64,000 bases of DNA, from assembly GCA_013396995.1 (NCBI GenBank), contig VWZP01008566.1:434001-498000 (forward strand). The letters run 5' to 3'. The position numbers and the translations under genes are program-made. Below, in pieces: positions 13,701-25,522 of the stretch; the first letter of the stretch is position 1, and each line of letters begins with the position of its first letter. Source of the stretch: Dicaeum eximium (Eukaryota > Chordata > Aves > Passeriformes > Dicaeidae). Under the pieces are notes generated by a model. The model saw only the letters and a program-made list of their open reading frames with translations, was not told the origin of the DNA and searched no databases.

Positions 13701-16340
13701 CAGTGCCTCACCCAAGACTCCCACCGGGACCAATTTTTCTCAGCTAGGAAGAGATGGAAATACCCCACCACGATCAGCCCTGTGATTTGGGACTCATACC
13801 ACAAGGCAGAAGAGCAGAATTTGGTCCCCTTGCTGTATTACTGAATTACATTAATTTCAAGGCATTCTCAAGCACATACTTCACAAAATCTTTTCTAGTG
13901 CTACCATGAATTTCTAGGTTTCCAGCAGTCAATTTCTCAGATCTGTTTTAAATTCAACACAGAGGCCTATAGGGCTCTGGCCAGCGTTAATCCTAAAGAT
14001 ATTGCCAAAATCCAACTGACACTCTCAAGAGATAACATATCCCTGCTGCAACAGTTCCAAGATCTCTGGGTAGTTACTGGGAGGAGAGTCCTGAGAAGAT
14101 TAACTGGGAACGTTACTTTTCTAACAAGGTGCTAAATGCTATGCTCTCAGAAACTTTCTTACACCTTCCCAGGGTTTGGGTGGGATGTGTCTCACTTAAT
14201 TGTAGTTTTGTAGACACTCATTTGAATCAGTCTCTACAGGTTTATGATAACAAGAGACCTGCACTTTAGAGTGTAATTTAGGTGCTTTTAGTTTTGTTTC
14301 CACTTAAAAGCTGAAACAAATCCTTCCCAGGTGATTCTCTGACTCCTCTTCAGCTTCTCTTCCCTGTCTCTAAAGGAAGACAGGATAAGAAGAAAGCATG
14401 TGCTTCCAAGCTGTCAGCCTAAGTGAGGCAGATCCCAACTTTGCTGTTGAGTGTAACTTAGATTCTGCTTGCATGTGTAAGCATCCAGTAGTTGGGTTTT
14501 TCTATACTACATAGTCCCAGTGAGAATTAAGGAGCTTTCTCTGCCTCCCTGAACACTTCTTCTCTCTAGCATCACTGCTAATAATCTACTCTATTCCAGT
14601 TTTCTTCATTAATATTTCTGCCTTTGCATCCTCTTATTTAAAGCTTTAAGCAGGCTTGCTAATGTATCCAATATGAGATAATAATATCACATAAGCCAAT
14701 ACCATCATAAGGATACCATAAGAATGATAGCAAAGTTTCTGTACTAAGAATGATGCCAATGTCTTCCACAAAGGATGCAGGATTTAACCTGTCTATGCTA
14801 GCCCACTGATTTTGCCACCTCCCTTCACTACGTCTCAAAATCAAAGAGAATGTGCATCAGCAGGAGGAGCAGCTCCAACTGACCAAAGAAGGTACAAGTT
14901 TGCCTCCTCATAATCAAACTTTCTCCATTTGTTTGAGTAGGATGAACGTGGGGGACAGATGCTAGTCATAAAACCTGCTGAATTTCATTAGCACAACCCC
15001 AGATTAATTTTAGAACACTAATTTGAAGAGTATTTTAATACAGTATAATAATTTTGCACTTCATCACTACAATTTAATTGCAAATAAGTGCCACTGTACA
15101 TAACTGCAGTAAGCATATGCAAGTTCAATACCTGTTTAGCAATAAAATTTCAAGCTCATTTATGTAATTAATAACACTCCCTTGTTTTCTAACAGGTTAT
15201 CTTTCAGGCTTTTCAAAACAATAAAGTGCATTGAGTTTTCACTGTTTTGCTGCTGGCATACTTTCTGTACTTCCTTGGACAGGGAAACCTGATAAATAGG
15301 ATGGTAAGTTCCAATGTCATTAAAAATCACTTTCTGGGGAATTCTCCTTTCAGACCTTGCAGGCTAGTCGACTGCACTACAGTGACAATTGTTCACATGT
15401 TTTAGTAATTTGATTTTCTAAGTGAAAAATAATGAAAAAACATAACTAAAAAGGCTGTGCAATCAGGTTCTTATCTGGTATAAAAAGAGAACATCAAGCC
15501 TGCTGACTACCAGCAAAGGCCAAAGCCGGACTGACTTGTGACTGACAGTGTGATCACTGACAGCAGATTTCCTCAGCCCAAGAGCAGGCACAGTTCTGCC
15601 ACAGAACATGTAAGCTTCTCTGGCCTTCCCTGCAAATGCTCACTCAGCCTTCTGGAACACAACTGCCCCAAATAAACCCCATAAGAACCTGTCCCTTTAC
15701 CCATCCTTGTGCTGAGACACAGCAGAGCCTCTGCAGTGTTATTCAGCCTGTAAAAGAAGTGGGGTTTACTGGCTCTCAGGCTAGTGTAGGATCATGTGGG
15801 TATCTACCTAATTTTTCATTATAGAAGTTTTGACTTCTTCACAACTTGAGAAGTCAGGTACTCAGGATCCCCACATAGAGAGTTTTGTTAAGGTGAGACA
15901 AGCTGTTGGATAGTTAGCACATGCCAAAATTAAAAGTACTTGTTGCAAACCTGACTTGGTGACTGCCAATACTGGAACAATTCTTGGTCACATGATGACC
16001 ATACTGCTTCCCCCACACAAGCCCTGCCACAGAGACACACATAAATCCTGTATATTGTTAGGGGGCTCAGAGCAATGTGCTACATCTCATCATACCATCC
16101 AAGTCTGCAAGCCCTTGCATGCAGAAGATACCTGACAACACCGGCTCTGCTAAACACGGAGACTACTTACATAGGTTTAGTACAGACATCTGTAGCAGTG
16201 TTATGGGCCAAATCCTACCATTCTCATCTTTATTCAAATGTGTGTTTTTAGCAGTTCAAGACACACCAAACATTGCATTTCACCTATGCAAGAGAGTAGG
16301 ATCAGTCCCATTCATTTAGTCAAGTCAGAAAAGGTTTCAC

Positions 16341-16466
16341 CTGAGGTTTTCTGAGCTGAATTCTGATTCCAGGAAACGAAGGAACTGGTCTCGTCCTACT
16401 GGGTCCTTCAGCACTTCATCCATGGAGAAACCCCATCTTTTCACACGCTGCTGACTAGGTTCTTTG
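16341..16466 (-). CDS. RGS6: RGS6 exon, N-terminal RGS domain (about residues 322-364)
   Basis: The 126-bp exon encodes (S)KEPSQQRVKRWGFSMDEVL, then KDPVGRDQFLRFLESEF and SSENL plus two bases. WGFSMDEVL..GRDQFLRFLE is the start of the RGS nine-helix bundle. SSENL contains the Asn equivalent to RGS4 Asn88, which contacts the G-alpha switch region. The acceptor is cttctccaaacag and the donor is CCTCAG followed by gtgaaacc. Both ends are in the same phase. The MDEVLKDPVG word looks somewhat RGS7-like, but the flanking exons are clearly RGS6. Confidence 0.96.
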
Positions 16467-19400
16467 CTGTTTGGAGAAGAAAAGGGGAAAAACAGATGGA
16501 ATGTGCATCTCTGCCTGCTGTCCAAGCAGCTGCTGCTGTTTCTGCTAAGTGAAGGGAGGAAGATTATTAGATGAGATGTTGGTTTTTTCTCAAGATTTTT
16601 CAGAAATACAAGTTAGAAAATAACATAAAAAAAGCTATAAAGACCAGGATCATAATTAAAGCAACTGGAGGACTTTAAATCATTAAATCATTTGAATCAT
16701 TAAAGGACACTATTTGGGTGCTACATACATGGTGAAACAAGAGACAATGTGAATGATATGATTTTCAGAGCAATTTCTGGTAGGTTTCATTTGAAGAACA
16801 GCATACCATGCCTAAATGATTATTCATCATGCACTTCTTGCATATATCCTCAAAGGTACCTTAGGATTTCTTATGCATCAAGGCAGAAACTTCCCAGCAA
16901 TGTTCCCTGGGTCACTGGTGAGCTCCAGAGCATTTCCTTGTGTCCCACACAGTGCTGCCTGGTCACTTGGAACTGGCTTCAGATTTTCAGATCCACATTT
17001 GCATTAGAAAAGCAGTTCCACTAAGAAGCAGTACAGACAAAGTATCTAAAATGATTACTGGTTTGTGGTCTTTTATTTTTTAGTGCTTCTGATTTTTGCA
17101 CGTCTAAGTCTCAGAAGACTGAGAAGCATCTTCCTCCTACTCTCCACAAATGTCAGACTTCTATTTTTTGTCTCTGCTCGGATACTGAGATGCAGAGGCA
17201 CCCAAAAATCACCAGCAACCTTTCTCCTTAATTATTTCTTAACACAGCCCAGCTTACATAAGCTGCTGTTTGAATTGCCAGACATGTTGCAGAGACGCCT
17301 ATGGGGAGAGGTGGTGCCTGGGAATCACAACGAGGATCCTATGAGACAGCCTGCATCAGAGCGTAAGCTGGGCTCACAAAGTCTTTGAAAGCTTCTGGTG
17401 TGATGGCGTCATACTATGAGACAACCACTAAAGCAAAGCTCAGCTGCTCACATTTGTGACAGCAGAGCCATTGTTAACAGTACATATCTATTAAACTATG
17501 TGTCTTGTCATGTCCGCAGCGATTCCTAATCATGGAGCCTTAGGGGACAGTGGCGATCTGTGCCGAAGACAAATAAGCCAAAGGGGTAAATAAAATGCCT
17601 GCTTTCATTTTCTCTTGGTGTAAAGGCTAAGCAAAATTGATAGGCATGTCCTCACTCGAGGAGCAGCACACTCGGGATGGCTCCTCCTGTGCTCCCTCAG
17701 GAGCCAGCAGTGCTGCAGACAAAGGTGCAGATCCAGCCTACCTGTTACGTGAACCAGCCGGGACATCGGGACATGAAAGCCATGCTTGTGCAGAGCCATG
17801 CACAATCTAAGCTCAGGGAATTTCCTGCTGAATCCAGAGATCTGTACCTGCTCTTCTTGCAGCTACACAGTGTTCTAGCACACACAGAAAAAGGCCAAAG
17901 TGCTGTCTAAAATGGAATGATTTCCATGGCATTTCCTAAGTCCTGACTGCCACGGAGGATGAACTGTAGTGCCACGGGGCTGCCCATACTCAGCAGCCAG
18001 CCTTGCCACTAGCAGTGAGAGGCTCTTTGTTTTCCTGTGCAAGGGCTCTGCCCTCCTAACTGAGGAACAGCTTTGCAGGCAACACAAGAGGATCTTGGGG
18101 ATCATTTAATTATTCATGCAAGTTGCAACTAGATGCAGATGCAGTTAGTTTTTTTACAACAGAGAATAAAATGGAAATACAGAGCTGTTTGTTCTTCTTT
18201 GTCCCCACACTACAGCTTTCTCTTTTTCATCCGCAGGAAAATCACCTTCCTTAACTCTGAAATCATAGCAGAAGCCAAGCATTTATTTTAAATTCCTATA
18301 AGGCTGTGACATCAGGTTAATTGTATTCTTCAGGGATACAGACATCTTTTCTGGGATTTGCAGCTACGTCAACAGATGCAGAAATAATGGATGCCTGGAT
18401 TACCTTGTGGGTGAGGTTTCTGCAGAGCAGTATTTTGCAAGGGCTGTATCTGGTACTAGCCCTGCTAGGGAGGATGGAGAAAATGAGAGAAACTAGCTAA
18501 AAAAGAAATAACAAATACTAAAATTATGTGAAGAGGGGCAGAGGTTAGGAAAATAATGGATTTCTGTGACTATTAGAGAAGCAGGTGAAAACAATGTTCA
18601 CATCTCAAACTACTTGGGTTTTAAATGGGGCAAAATTTTGTCCTTTTCCTGGAACACTGATTCCTTATGAATCAGTTTTCTTAGGCCAATAGCATCTCTA
18701 CATTTTTATTCAAGAACACATGGGATTAGACTTGGCGTTCTCTTATCAAAGATTTGCTAAAGTGAACTCCAAGTTCAGATTTGGTGCCAAATGGCAGCAA
18801 CTAAACACTGCATAAGCTGCTGAGCCCTTGCAGTTGTTGGCCACAGGATGGGATTGAGGAGTGAAGGTAACATGGGGCATGGGAGCTCCACTCAAATTTG
18901 CTGTGGGAGCTGTTAGGCATAGTAGCAGGTAGGACAATTCTAGCCCCTTTATGAGGATTGTGGATAGCCTGTGAAGGCCAGAGACAAAGACACAGGCCAG
19001 ACTTCCCTTGCACCAGCATCACACGGGCAAAACATGAGCTCTGTTGCAGTGTTCTGCTTGTTATTTGTTTTTTTTGAGAAACACTCTGAGGTACAAGGCA
19101 TTGAATATCCTACAGACATTCCTCCCTCTTTTCATCTATTTGACACCATAACATAGACAAGCCAGCTTGTTCACCAACAGGTGAGGCCCAAACTCACTCT
19201 ATCAACCTACAACAATTCCGACCTGCCAAGTTTCACACATCACACATGAGCTACATTCTTCTGGCTCCTGTGCCAAACTCACTCTGCACAGCAGGAATGG
19301 CCACTACTCTATAACTCATCCCTTTTTGCCAGGAGCATCTTTCATGGGATTCCCTAACTGAAGCAGGGCTGGAGGATTGCAGCTGGGGAACAGCAGGCTC

Positions 19401-19710
19401 CCAAAGGTCACATGAGATGTGCTAGAACAAGTTTGTCTTAGCAGTATTCTACAGCTTTAGGCTCCTAGACCTGAGTCTTCTCAACAAGTATGAGAACATT
19501 CATTACCTGACTTACAGAGTCCTATACATCAATCCATATGGAATGGAAGGGCTGAATAATTCACAGATACCAGTGATAAATTTTAACTATGTTCTTGAAT
19601 CTTGTAGTACAGACATACAACTTCCTTTCCAAACAGGGCAGTGTGAAGACTATACAAACAAAATGGCAAGACAACTCTCACATTAGTTAAAACTACCAAT
19701 TAATTTTTAC
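16467..19710 (-). other. RGS6: RGS6 intron between GGL and RGS domain exons (3,244 bp)
   Basis: I see no gene, RNA or recognisable transposon. There are short AT-rich direct repeats of the type atcattaaa around 16.68-16.71 kb. Confidence 0.85.
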
Positions 19711-19821
19711 CTCATTTCAATGTCCCACAATGCTGCATCATCACTTATCCAGGGATTGGAAGGCTCAGCAGGAGTTATAAAGGGGTCATATTCCACATAC
19801 TGCTCTGTGTAGGCTATTAAA
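19711..19821 (-). CDS. RGS6: RGS6 exon, C-terminal GGL with NPW motif (about residues 285-322); frame-preserving cassette
   Basis: The 111-bp exon encodes (S)LIAYTEQYVEYDPFITPAE and then PSNPWISDDAALWDIEM plus two bases. SNPW corresponds to the C-terminal NPF-like motif of G-gamma subunits and is needed for a complete GGL/G-beta-5 interface. The acceptor is ttacctgccag, behind a very long pyrimidine tract in the RNA sense. The donor, ATGAG followed by gtaaaaatta, departs from consensus. Start and end phases are equal, so skipping joins AG to C, restores Ser and removes exactly 37 residues. Human RGS6 is known to have isoforms with an incomplete GGL domain, which this exon would explain. That link is from memory. 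Confidence 0.95.
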
Positions 19822-19830
19822 CTGGCAGGT

Positions 19831-19853
19831 AAAAAAAAAAGGAAAAAAAAAAA
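19831..19853 (-). promoter_or_regulatory. Extended polypyrimidine tract before the skippable GGL exon
   Basis: The plus strand is A10-GG-A11, which in the RGS6 transcript is a U-rich tract ending about 10 bases before the acceptor of the 19711-19821 exon. Tracts this long bind U2AF and can also bind PTB-type repressors. The binding is inference. Confidence 0.6.
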
Positions 19854-19918
19854 GAATAAAGAAAGGGTTTGAATGCTCAGTCACATGTCAGACAGGTACA
19901 GCTTTTCTTTTTATCCTG

Positions 19919-20042
19919 TTGGGGTGGGTTTTTTTGTTTGTGGGGTTTGTTGTTGTTGTTGTTGTTTGGAGGTTTATTTGTGGGTTTTTTGGGGTGTTTT
20001 TTGTTTTGGTTTGGTTTTGGTTTTTTTGGGTGTGTGTGTGTG
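19919..20042 (-). repeat. G/T-rich low-complexity tract (CA/AC-rich in the transcript)
   Basis: It contains (gtt)n, ggttttggttt-type runs and a terminal (gt)n stretch. In the RGS6 RNA it reads as A/C-rich with CA repeats, lying about 100-220 bases upstream of the 19.8-kb acceptor. CA-rich intronic RNA is a known hnRNP L target. The repeat itself is seen directly; a role in splicing is inferred. Confidence 0.8.
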
Positions 20043-22757
20043 CTTCTTTTTATTTATAGGGATGAGTCAGTTTCTCAGCAATCACAGGAGACCCTTTTCC
20101 CAGGAATGATGCATGCAAGGATTTCTCTGCAAACACCCACCAGCTCACTGCAGTGTTTTCCTCAACGGCAGCATTTTCCTCAAGCTTGTCTCTCTTGAAA
20201 TGCCCCCAAAAAACCCGATGAGGCAACAACTGGATTGCTTTGGCAGGACTTCCCCCAGAGAGCCTTGGGAAGACTGTGAAGTGTGTGTCATCCTGTCCAT
20301 TTGCTGCATGTTGTTATTGCCTCTCATCCTTTTCATTTTTGCAAACTTTTGCACCCACATAAATTTATGCACTATGAGAAACTCACCTAAACAGGGTCAT
20401 GGGCTGCAGCTAAGAATATGCTTAAATCTTTGGAGGATCATAGTCCTAAGCAGCAAAGCTTTGCCTATAGATAAATTTTTAGTTATGTGGGTATAGTATT
20501 TAGTCTAATGGCACTATTGTAAAATTCTTCAACAGTAATAATTAACTTAGACTATAGTAAATTATATGCATGTTGGAAAAACACCTGGCCTTTACACTGG
20601 CTTGCTTTGTGGTGAGTCAGTTAAGGCATATAGCCTCTAATCCTCACTACGATGAGATTCAAAGAGCTTTCTGGGGAAAGGACTGTGTCTGCTTGCATAA
20701 ATGATTCAGGAATTCCACTGCAGTCGAGGCTAGGGGCACATTTTTACAAAAGAAAGCCAGCAAATATGAAATAAATCAAAATACATTTCTTCTAGTCTAT
20801 ACTGGAAATACTCTAAGGCATTTTAATTTTTTGTCTACGTCTGCCAAGTAATTAACTAAGTTAATTGTGTCTCATCATACTGAACAACCAATGTACTTGC
20901 ACTGTGATTGTCCATGCTAAACTTTACCTCTGGTCCTCCACATCTCAAAAAGGCAGGCAAATGAAAAGACCCGGCACTGGAACAGCTCATAAAAGGCAGA
21001 AAGTTTCCCTGAACTGCTCTATAGTAATTATTTCTTTTTGTTTGTCCTAGCTCTTATCATGAGGCATTAAAATCATACACTTTTGTAACCACAGCAGGTT
21101 CCCATTGCCCCTTAGGGCACTTGGGGCTGTCTCATCTCATTTCATTAATTACATTTCATGACTGCTGTGGGTCAAGGGTTGGAGGAGGGAGCAGCGTCCA
21201 GTTTCACAGGGCAGCAGCAGTCCCTTAGACATCAGTGAAAGAGAGGGCTGGTTAAAAAAGAAAAGAAAGCCAAAAAGGATCAATCAGGAGATATCTGCTG
21301 TGAAACCTGAATTGCTCCTAATAAAATAAGAAGGCATCAGAGGTGCTAGTACAAGTACTAGCAAAAAGGAAAGGGGGAAAAAACAAAAATGAAACAAGGG
21401 GGAATTTCTAAGTACATTTTGCTGATTCAGTATAATGGCAGCAGCAGAATCATTGCCTCATTGTCTAAAGGAGGCTACAGGCAGGGACTCCTAAGGAAAA
21501 GCATTTTTGTCAAAATGCAAACCTGGCCTTTTGGGTGACAAACTGAATAGCTGGTAGAAGAGGTGGTAGGAACAGTTGACTGAAGGGTGCAGAGCTTGCC
21601 TTGAGAACCCAACTGTCTCTCAATCAAGGCAGCCTGCTGAGCCTTCACAGGAACTTTGATGAGAAGCTGAATGGATAGCACAGATTTTCATCTAGGGAAC
21701 TGAGATTGCTTCTGGTAGGAAGATGCTCATTTTTCCCAGCCATTTCGGTGATGTCGTGTCTAATGAAATTGTACTAACACTGCACAATACAGTCAGGGAA
21801 AACAATAGGTAGAATATATTGATAGTTTTGCTCAACAGTTCTCAAAGCTCAATGGTTAAAACTGACAGTGTGCAGGTCCCAAGTGGGGAGAAAGGATGTG
21901 GAAGAAAAACAGTTTCCAAGGTGCGTGGAGCAGCTGAGGGATGCCTGTTCCCACAGTTGGTACAGATCTACTCCTGGAAGCAGAACAGGGAGGAAAGGGA
22001 AGAAAATCTTTAGCAGCAAGCATTTATAGCATAGAAGCTGGAGATATCCTTTGGAGAGCCTTCCTCTTCTGACAGACAAGGGCTATCCTAAGAATAGTGT
22101 GAATTAATGTAAAATAAATACAATTGATGTCTTATTATTGAAACAATTTATATCTTATTCCTATAACTTGTTTGCCCTAGTGCTTCCTGACTTATTTGCT
22201 CCTTGTTACTTCCCTCATCCTCTCTGAAAGTGCCTTTGTGCTATACTGAAAATTTGGCAGGTGGTGCCACTGTCAGGCTTGACTGTTGAAGGCAGCGTGC
22301 CAAGGAGTCATCTCCTGTACCCTGATCTGCCACACGGTCACCTAAACTGTCCTGAGAGCAGGGTCCAGCCTGAAAACTGATTTGATAATAACAGCATCTC
22401 CTTACACAGCAAATTGTTTCTAGAGCTTGTAATCAGTGTTTTCATGGGGCTGTCAAGGCTGCACAGGGCTTTTTTCAGACAGTTGTACAAGTCAGGTTAT
22501 CCATATTCATTCCTCCTGACCAGTCCCTAGCCCTGAAAACCCACTGGACCCACCAGCTCTTCTACTTCCCTCCCTGCTCTGCAATGCTCCACATCCAGGC
22601 TGCACTTCCCACCACTCCCCACATCAACTCCTGGGACTCTCAATCAATATTGCCAGTATTCAAATCAATATTCAAAGTCCTCACATGACCAAACACCTCC
22701 TCACAAGATATAGAGATCACAACCATGATTTTCATTCTTTATAATTATTAATAATTA

Positions 22758-22975
22758 TTTAGAAATATAACGTTCTTCACCCAGAGGATGCTTGGGCACT
22801 GGAACAGCCTCCCCAGGGAAGCAGTCATGGCACTAATCCTGCCAGAGTTCAAGAAGTGTTTGATCAATGCTCCCAGGCACATGGTGTGATTCTTGGGGCT
22901 CTCCTGTGCAGGGCCAGGGGTTGGACTTGATGACCCTGGTGGGTCCCCTCCAACTCAGGTTATTCTGTCATTCTG
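22758..22975 (+). mobile_element. CR1 LINE 3' fragment
   Basis: It matches the CR1 3' region: acgttcttcacccagagg, gcttgggcactggaacag, ggttggacttgatgaccc, with an ending ttctgtcattctgt in place of the usual octamer tail. It is 5'-truncated and diverged, and sits in the intron upstream of the 19.7-kb exon. Confidence 0.92.
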
Positions 22976-24323
22976 TAATTTGACTGTTCTCATTTTATTT
23001 GCTTTTCTCCTAGTTATTATTTTGCACAGGTTTTGAGAACAACATTTTCTTCTCCAGCTTGAGAGCATTTAAAAAAGAAGAAAAAGAAAAAAAACACCCT
23101 TTCAAACCAGGAAAATTATTACTGTCTCAGTATATTAAGGTCATTGTAAATAAATTCAGTACAATGACATTTTTTTGTTAAAGTACAAGTATATTTCTTA
23201 ACTGAAAAGATCCAAAAGCCCAAAACATAAATATAAATTATATATAATAATATAACTAATTTCAATCATACAATGTATTGCATGGAGGATTTCAGCTTAA
23301 TATTTTGTCTTTAATTGGATACATTTTCATTTTAATTGCTAAACTTCATGAGCCAATAGGAACTTACATTGGGCCTCTCACCATTTAATTTACCTGGCTT
23401 AGTACATGCATGCTAACTACAGGTGCAGGCACTGCAAAGCACATTTTGTGGGGTATTCCCATTTTACTTTGCTTAAATTAAGAATTCCTCTATCATTTCT
23501 CTAGAAGGGACCAGCCCTTATCCTATCCTTCATGTTCAACACAGTTTTGCTTTAAAAGTGATGTCACTGAAAAGCATGGCTACCCCTACCTTCATCTCAG
23601 TGACTACCCTGCAAATGTGCATAGCTTACAAGTACCTAAGTAAATGAGCTGTCATACTCAATGCAATTTGAGCTTCTTCTTCACCTGTTCATACTTTTCT
23701 ACCAAAACTAAATATTCTACAAGTCAAATTGTGCCTTGATTTGCTTCTTAGAAATCCACTCCTTAAAACACTATCTTGAGTAGTCCAGGTACAACCCCAG
23801 TACTTCTCTAAGGGTTTCATATACATGTAAGTGGGAGCAGGAACTGGTCCTGCAACTCCTCTATGAGCAGAGATGTGAACACCATGTGCAACAAAAGCAA
23901 ACACAGCTCCTTCCCCAGAGGTGTGCCAGACTAACAAGAGATGAGCACTGAAAGTTCGGGCAAAAAGTGAAAAAAAGGGTATTTTCAAATTGAGGCAGGA
24001 GCGACTTTTCTAAAAATAAACCCTAGGGCAGTGAAGGGGTGGGAAACAAGTCCCACAAAGGTTTGTTTTTTCCTTTTATGAATGCTTCTTTTCTTTTGCA
24101 GTATTACAGGTCCTCATTTTCCACTTATTTTTGCTCAGTGGCAGAAGAGTGAGTACAGAAGTGTCAGCAGCCAGCAGATAGGGAACACAGCTGATCAAGC
24201 AGGGAAAGGACTGATGCACAGAAAGGGGGTCAAGCCTTTCCACTTTGCTGCCTGCTCTGTTTCTAGAAATGCCAAACTGGAGATGAGGAAAGAATGGGAA
24301 ATCATCAAAATAGGGACACTCAC

Positions 24324-24385
24324 CTTTCTGCTACTTTGGACATCTTTAAACAATGTCTCTCTATCTGCATGTTCAGAAAAGTTAT
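24324..24385 (-). CDS. RGS6: RGS6 exon, GGL domain helix (about residues 265-284)
   Basis: The 62-bp exon encodes ITFLNMQIERHCLKMSKVAE plus two bases (AG). It is the amphipathic GGL helix, equivalent to the G-gamma helix that lies along G-beta-5. The acceptor is ctctcctcag and the donor is GAAAG followed by gtgagtgtc. The trailing AG is completed to Ser either by T from the 19.8-kb exon or by C from the 16.4-kb exon, so both splice choices keep the frame and the same residue. Confidence 0.95.
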
Positions 24386-25423
24386 CTGAGGAGAGAGATG
24401 ACAAGGACATTAACAATCAATGCAGCATGCATTGACAATATCCCAACACATTATTGATTTCTCTTTCCAAACAGCTTGAAAGTAATTCAGAAGGAAATGG
24501 GACCCTTCCCTAGGTATCAGAAGCTTATTAACTGCTTCCAACAGGAGGCTCCATTGCCAAAGGCAAAGCCCTAGGGGAAGCTTCAGAAGACATAACTGAA
24601 AGTAGAAAAGGCACATATTTGGGGCCAAGGTTCCTAGACTACTCAGGGTACAATATGATCTCCTTTTTACAAACACACTCTGCTCTCCCATTCCTCCCAC
24701 TGACCAGCATCGCAAGACCAGTAACATTTTACAGTACACTTTCATTCTGCTATGAACCGGTTCTTTAGCCTATGATAAAAAAAGCTCAAGAAATGTAGCA
24801 CTCAGGTTTAGTTCAGAAGACCACCCAAAAACTGGTTGCCTAAGAAACTTGTTTAAAGCTGCCTTTAGTAAAATGCTGATCTAGTGATTCCTGTTTGTCT
24901 TTCAATGAGGGCTGCTTATTGCAGCAAAGTAATTTTGAGGGAGAGCTCTTCATGCCAGGGCAAGGATGTGTAAGTTGGATGGTCATTCCTTGGCACAATT
25001 GTCCAAATAACTTTTTCCTAGTTTCCTAAAAGCTCTGACTGTACAGTCTAACAGTCATGCACTGAATGATGCCTTTCCTCACCACTTGTCCCCAGCCTGT
25101 GCCCAGCTACACTGGCCTTTGTCACTGCCCACTTTTCAGACATCCTCAGTGAGCTGGAATTATTGCCTTACTGTCTGTGTCTGGTCCACAGACAATAAAA
25201 GTAGATTCAAAGGTCAGTGTTACTCATAATACATATCGCCATACAGCTGCACTGCTCAATGAATACTTACTAATGCTTTACATAAGTGAGGATCAAGGAT
25301 AAGTATGTGAGGATCAAGGACAGGTAAAACATACAGTTGGTTTTGCTGGTATCTCAGTAACTTTCTATGCTTTTTTTTCTGGTATCAGTTCTCAGAAGAG
25401 TTGCCATACAGCCACCTACTCAC
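24386..25423 (-). other. RGS6: RGS6 intron within GGL coding region (1,038 bp)
   Basis: Nothing recognisable except a 14-bp direct repeat (gtgaggatcaagga) occurring twice around 25.29-25.32 kb. Confidence 0.85.
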
Positions 25424-25522
25424 CTGCTTCCGGAAATCCTCTTTTGTCGTTTTGCGCACCGGTTGGGAGGGCAGGTGTACAGGGCTCTGGGGCTGAGACT
25501 CCTCTGTAACCCCATACACTGA
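25424..25522 (-). CDS. RGS6: RGS6 exon, linker and start of GGL domain (about residues 232-264)
   Basis: The 99-bp exon (33 codons, phase 0 at both ends) encodes SVYGVTEESQPQSPVHLPSQ followed by PVRKTTKEDFRKQ. The Pro/Ser/Gln-rich stretch is the variable linker. The KTTKEDFRKQ end starts the first GGL helix, which pairs with the G-beta-5 coiled coil. The acceptor is gctcctcacag and the donor is AAGCAG followed by gtgagtagg. This exon carries more differences from my memory of human RGS6 than its neighbours, as expected for a linker. Confidence 0.94.

Larger units (their letters stand above)
8456..16340 (-). other. RGS6: RGS6 intron splitting the RGS domain (7,885 bp)
   Basis: It holds a CpG-rich island with a minisatellite and a 321-N gap (about 12.1-12.87 kb) and a weak match to an old CR1 at about 13.64 kb. 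The rest is AT-rich with no recognisable gene. The AT-rich stretch at about 15.0-15.26 kb shows no repeat I recognise. Confidence 0.85.
19822..24323 (-). other. RGS6: RGS6 intron upstream of the skippable GGL exon (4,502 bp)
   Basis: It contains, nearest the downstream exon, a long A/G tract (U/C-rich in the RNA) and a G/T-rich tract (CA-rich in the RNA), and further up a plus-strand CR1 fragment at 22.76-22.98 kb. The remainder is AT-rich and unassigned. Confidence 0.85.

Noticed and set aside
19873..20198. Plus-strand frames with a very hydrophobic Phe/Gly/Leu/Val run that looks like a membrane segment
   Set aside because: The run is the translation of the G/T-rich simple repeat (ttt, ggt, gtt codons), not a real transmembrane protein.
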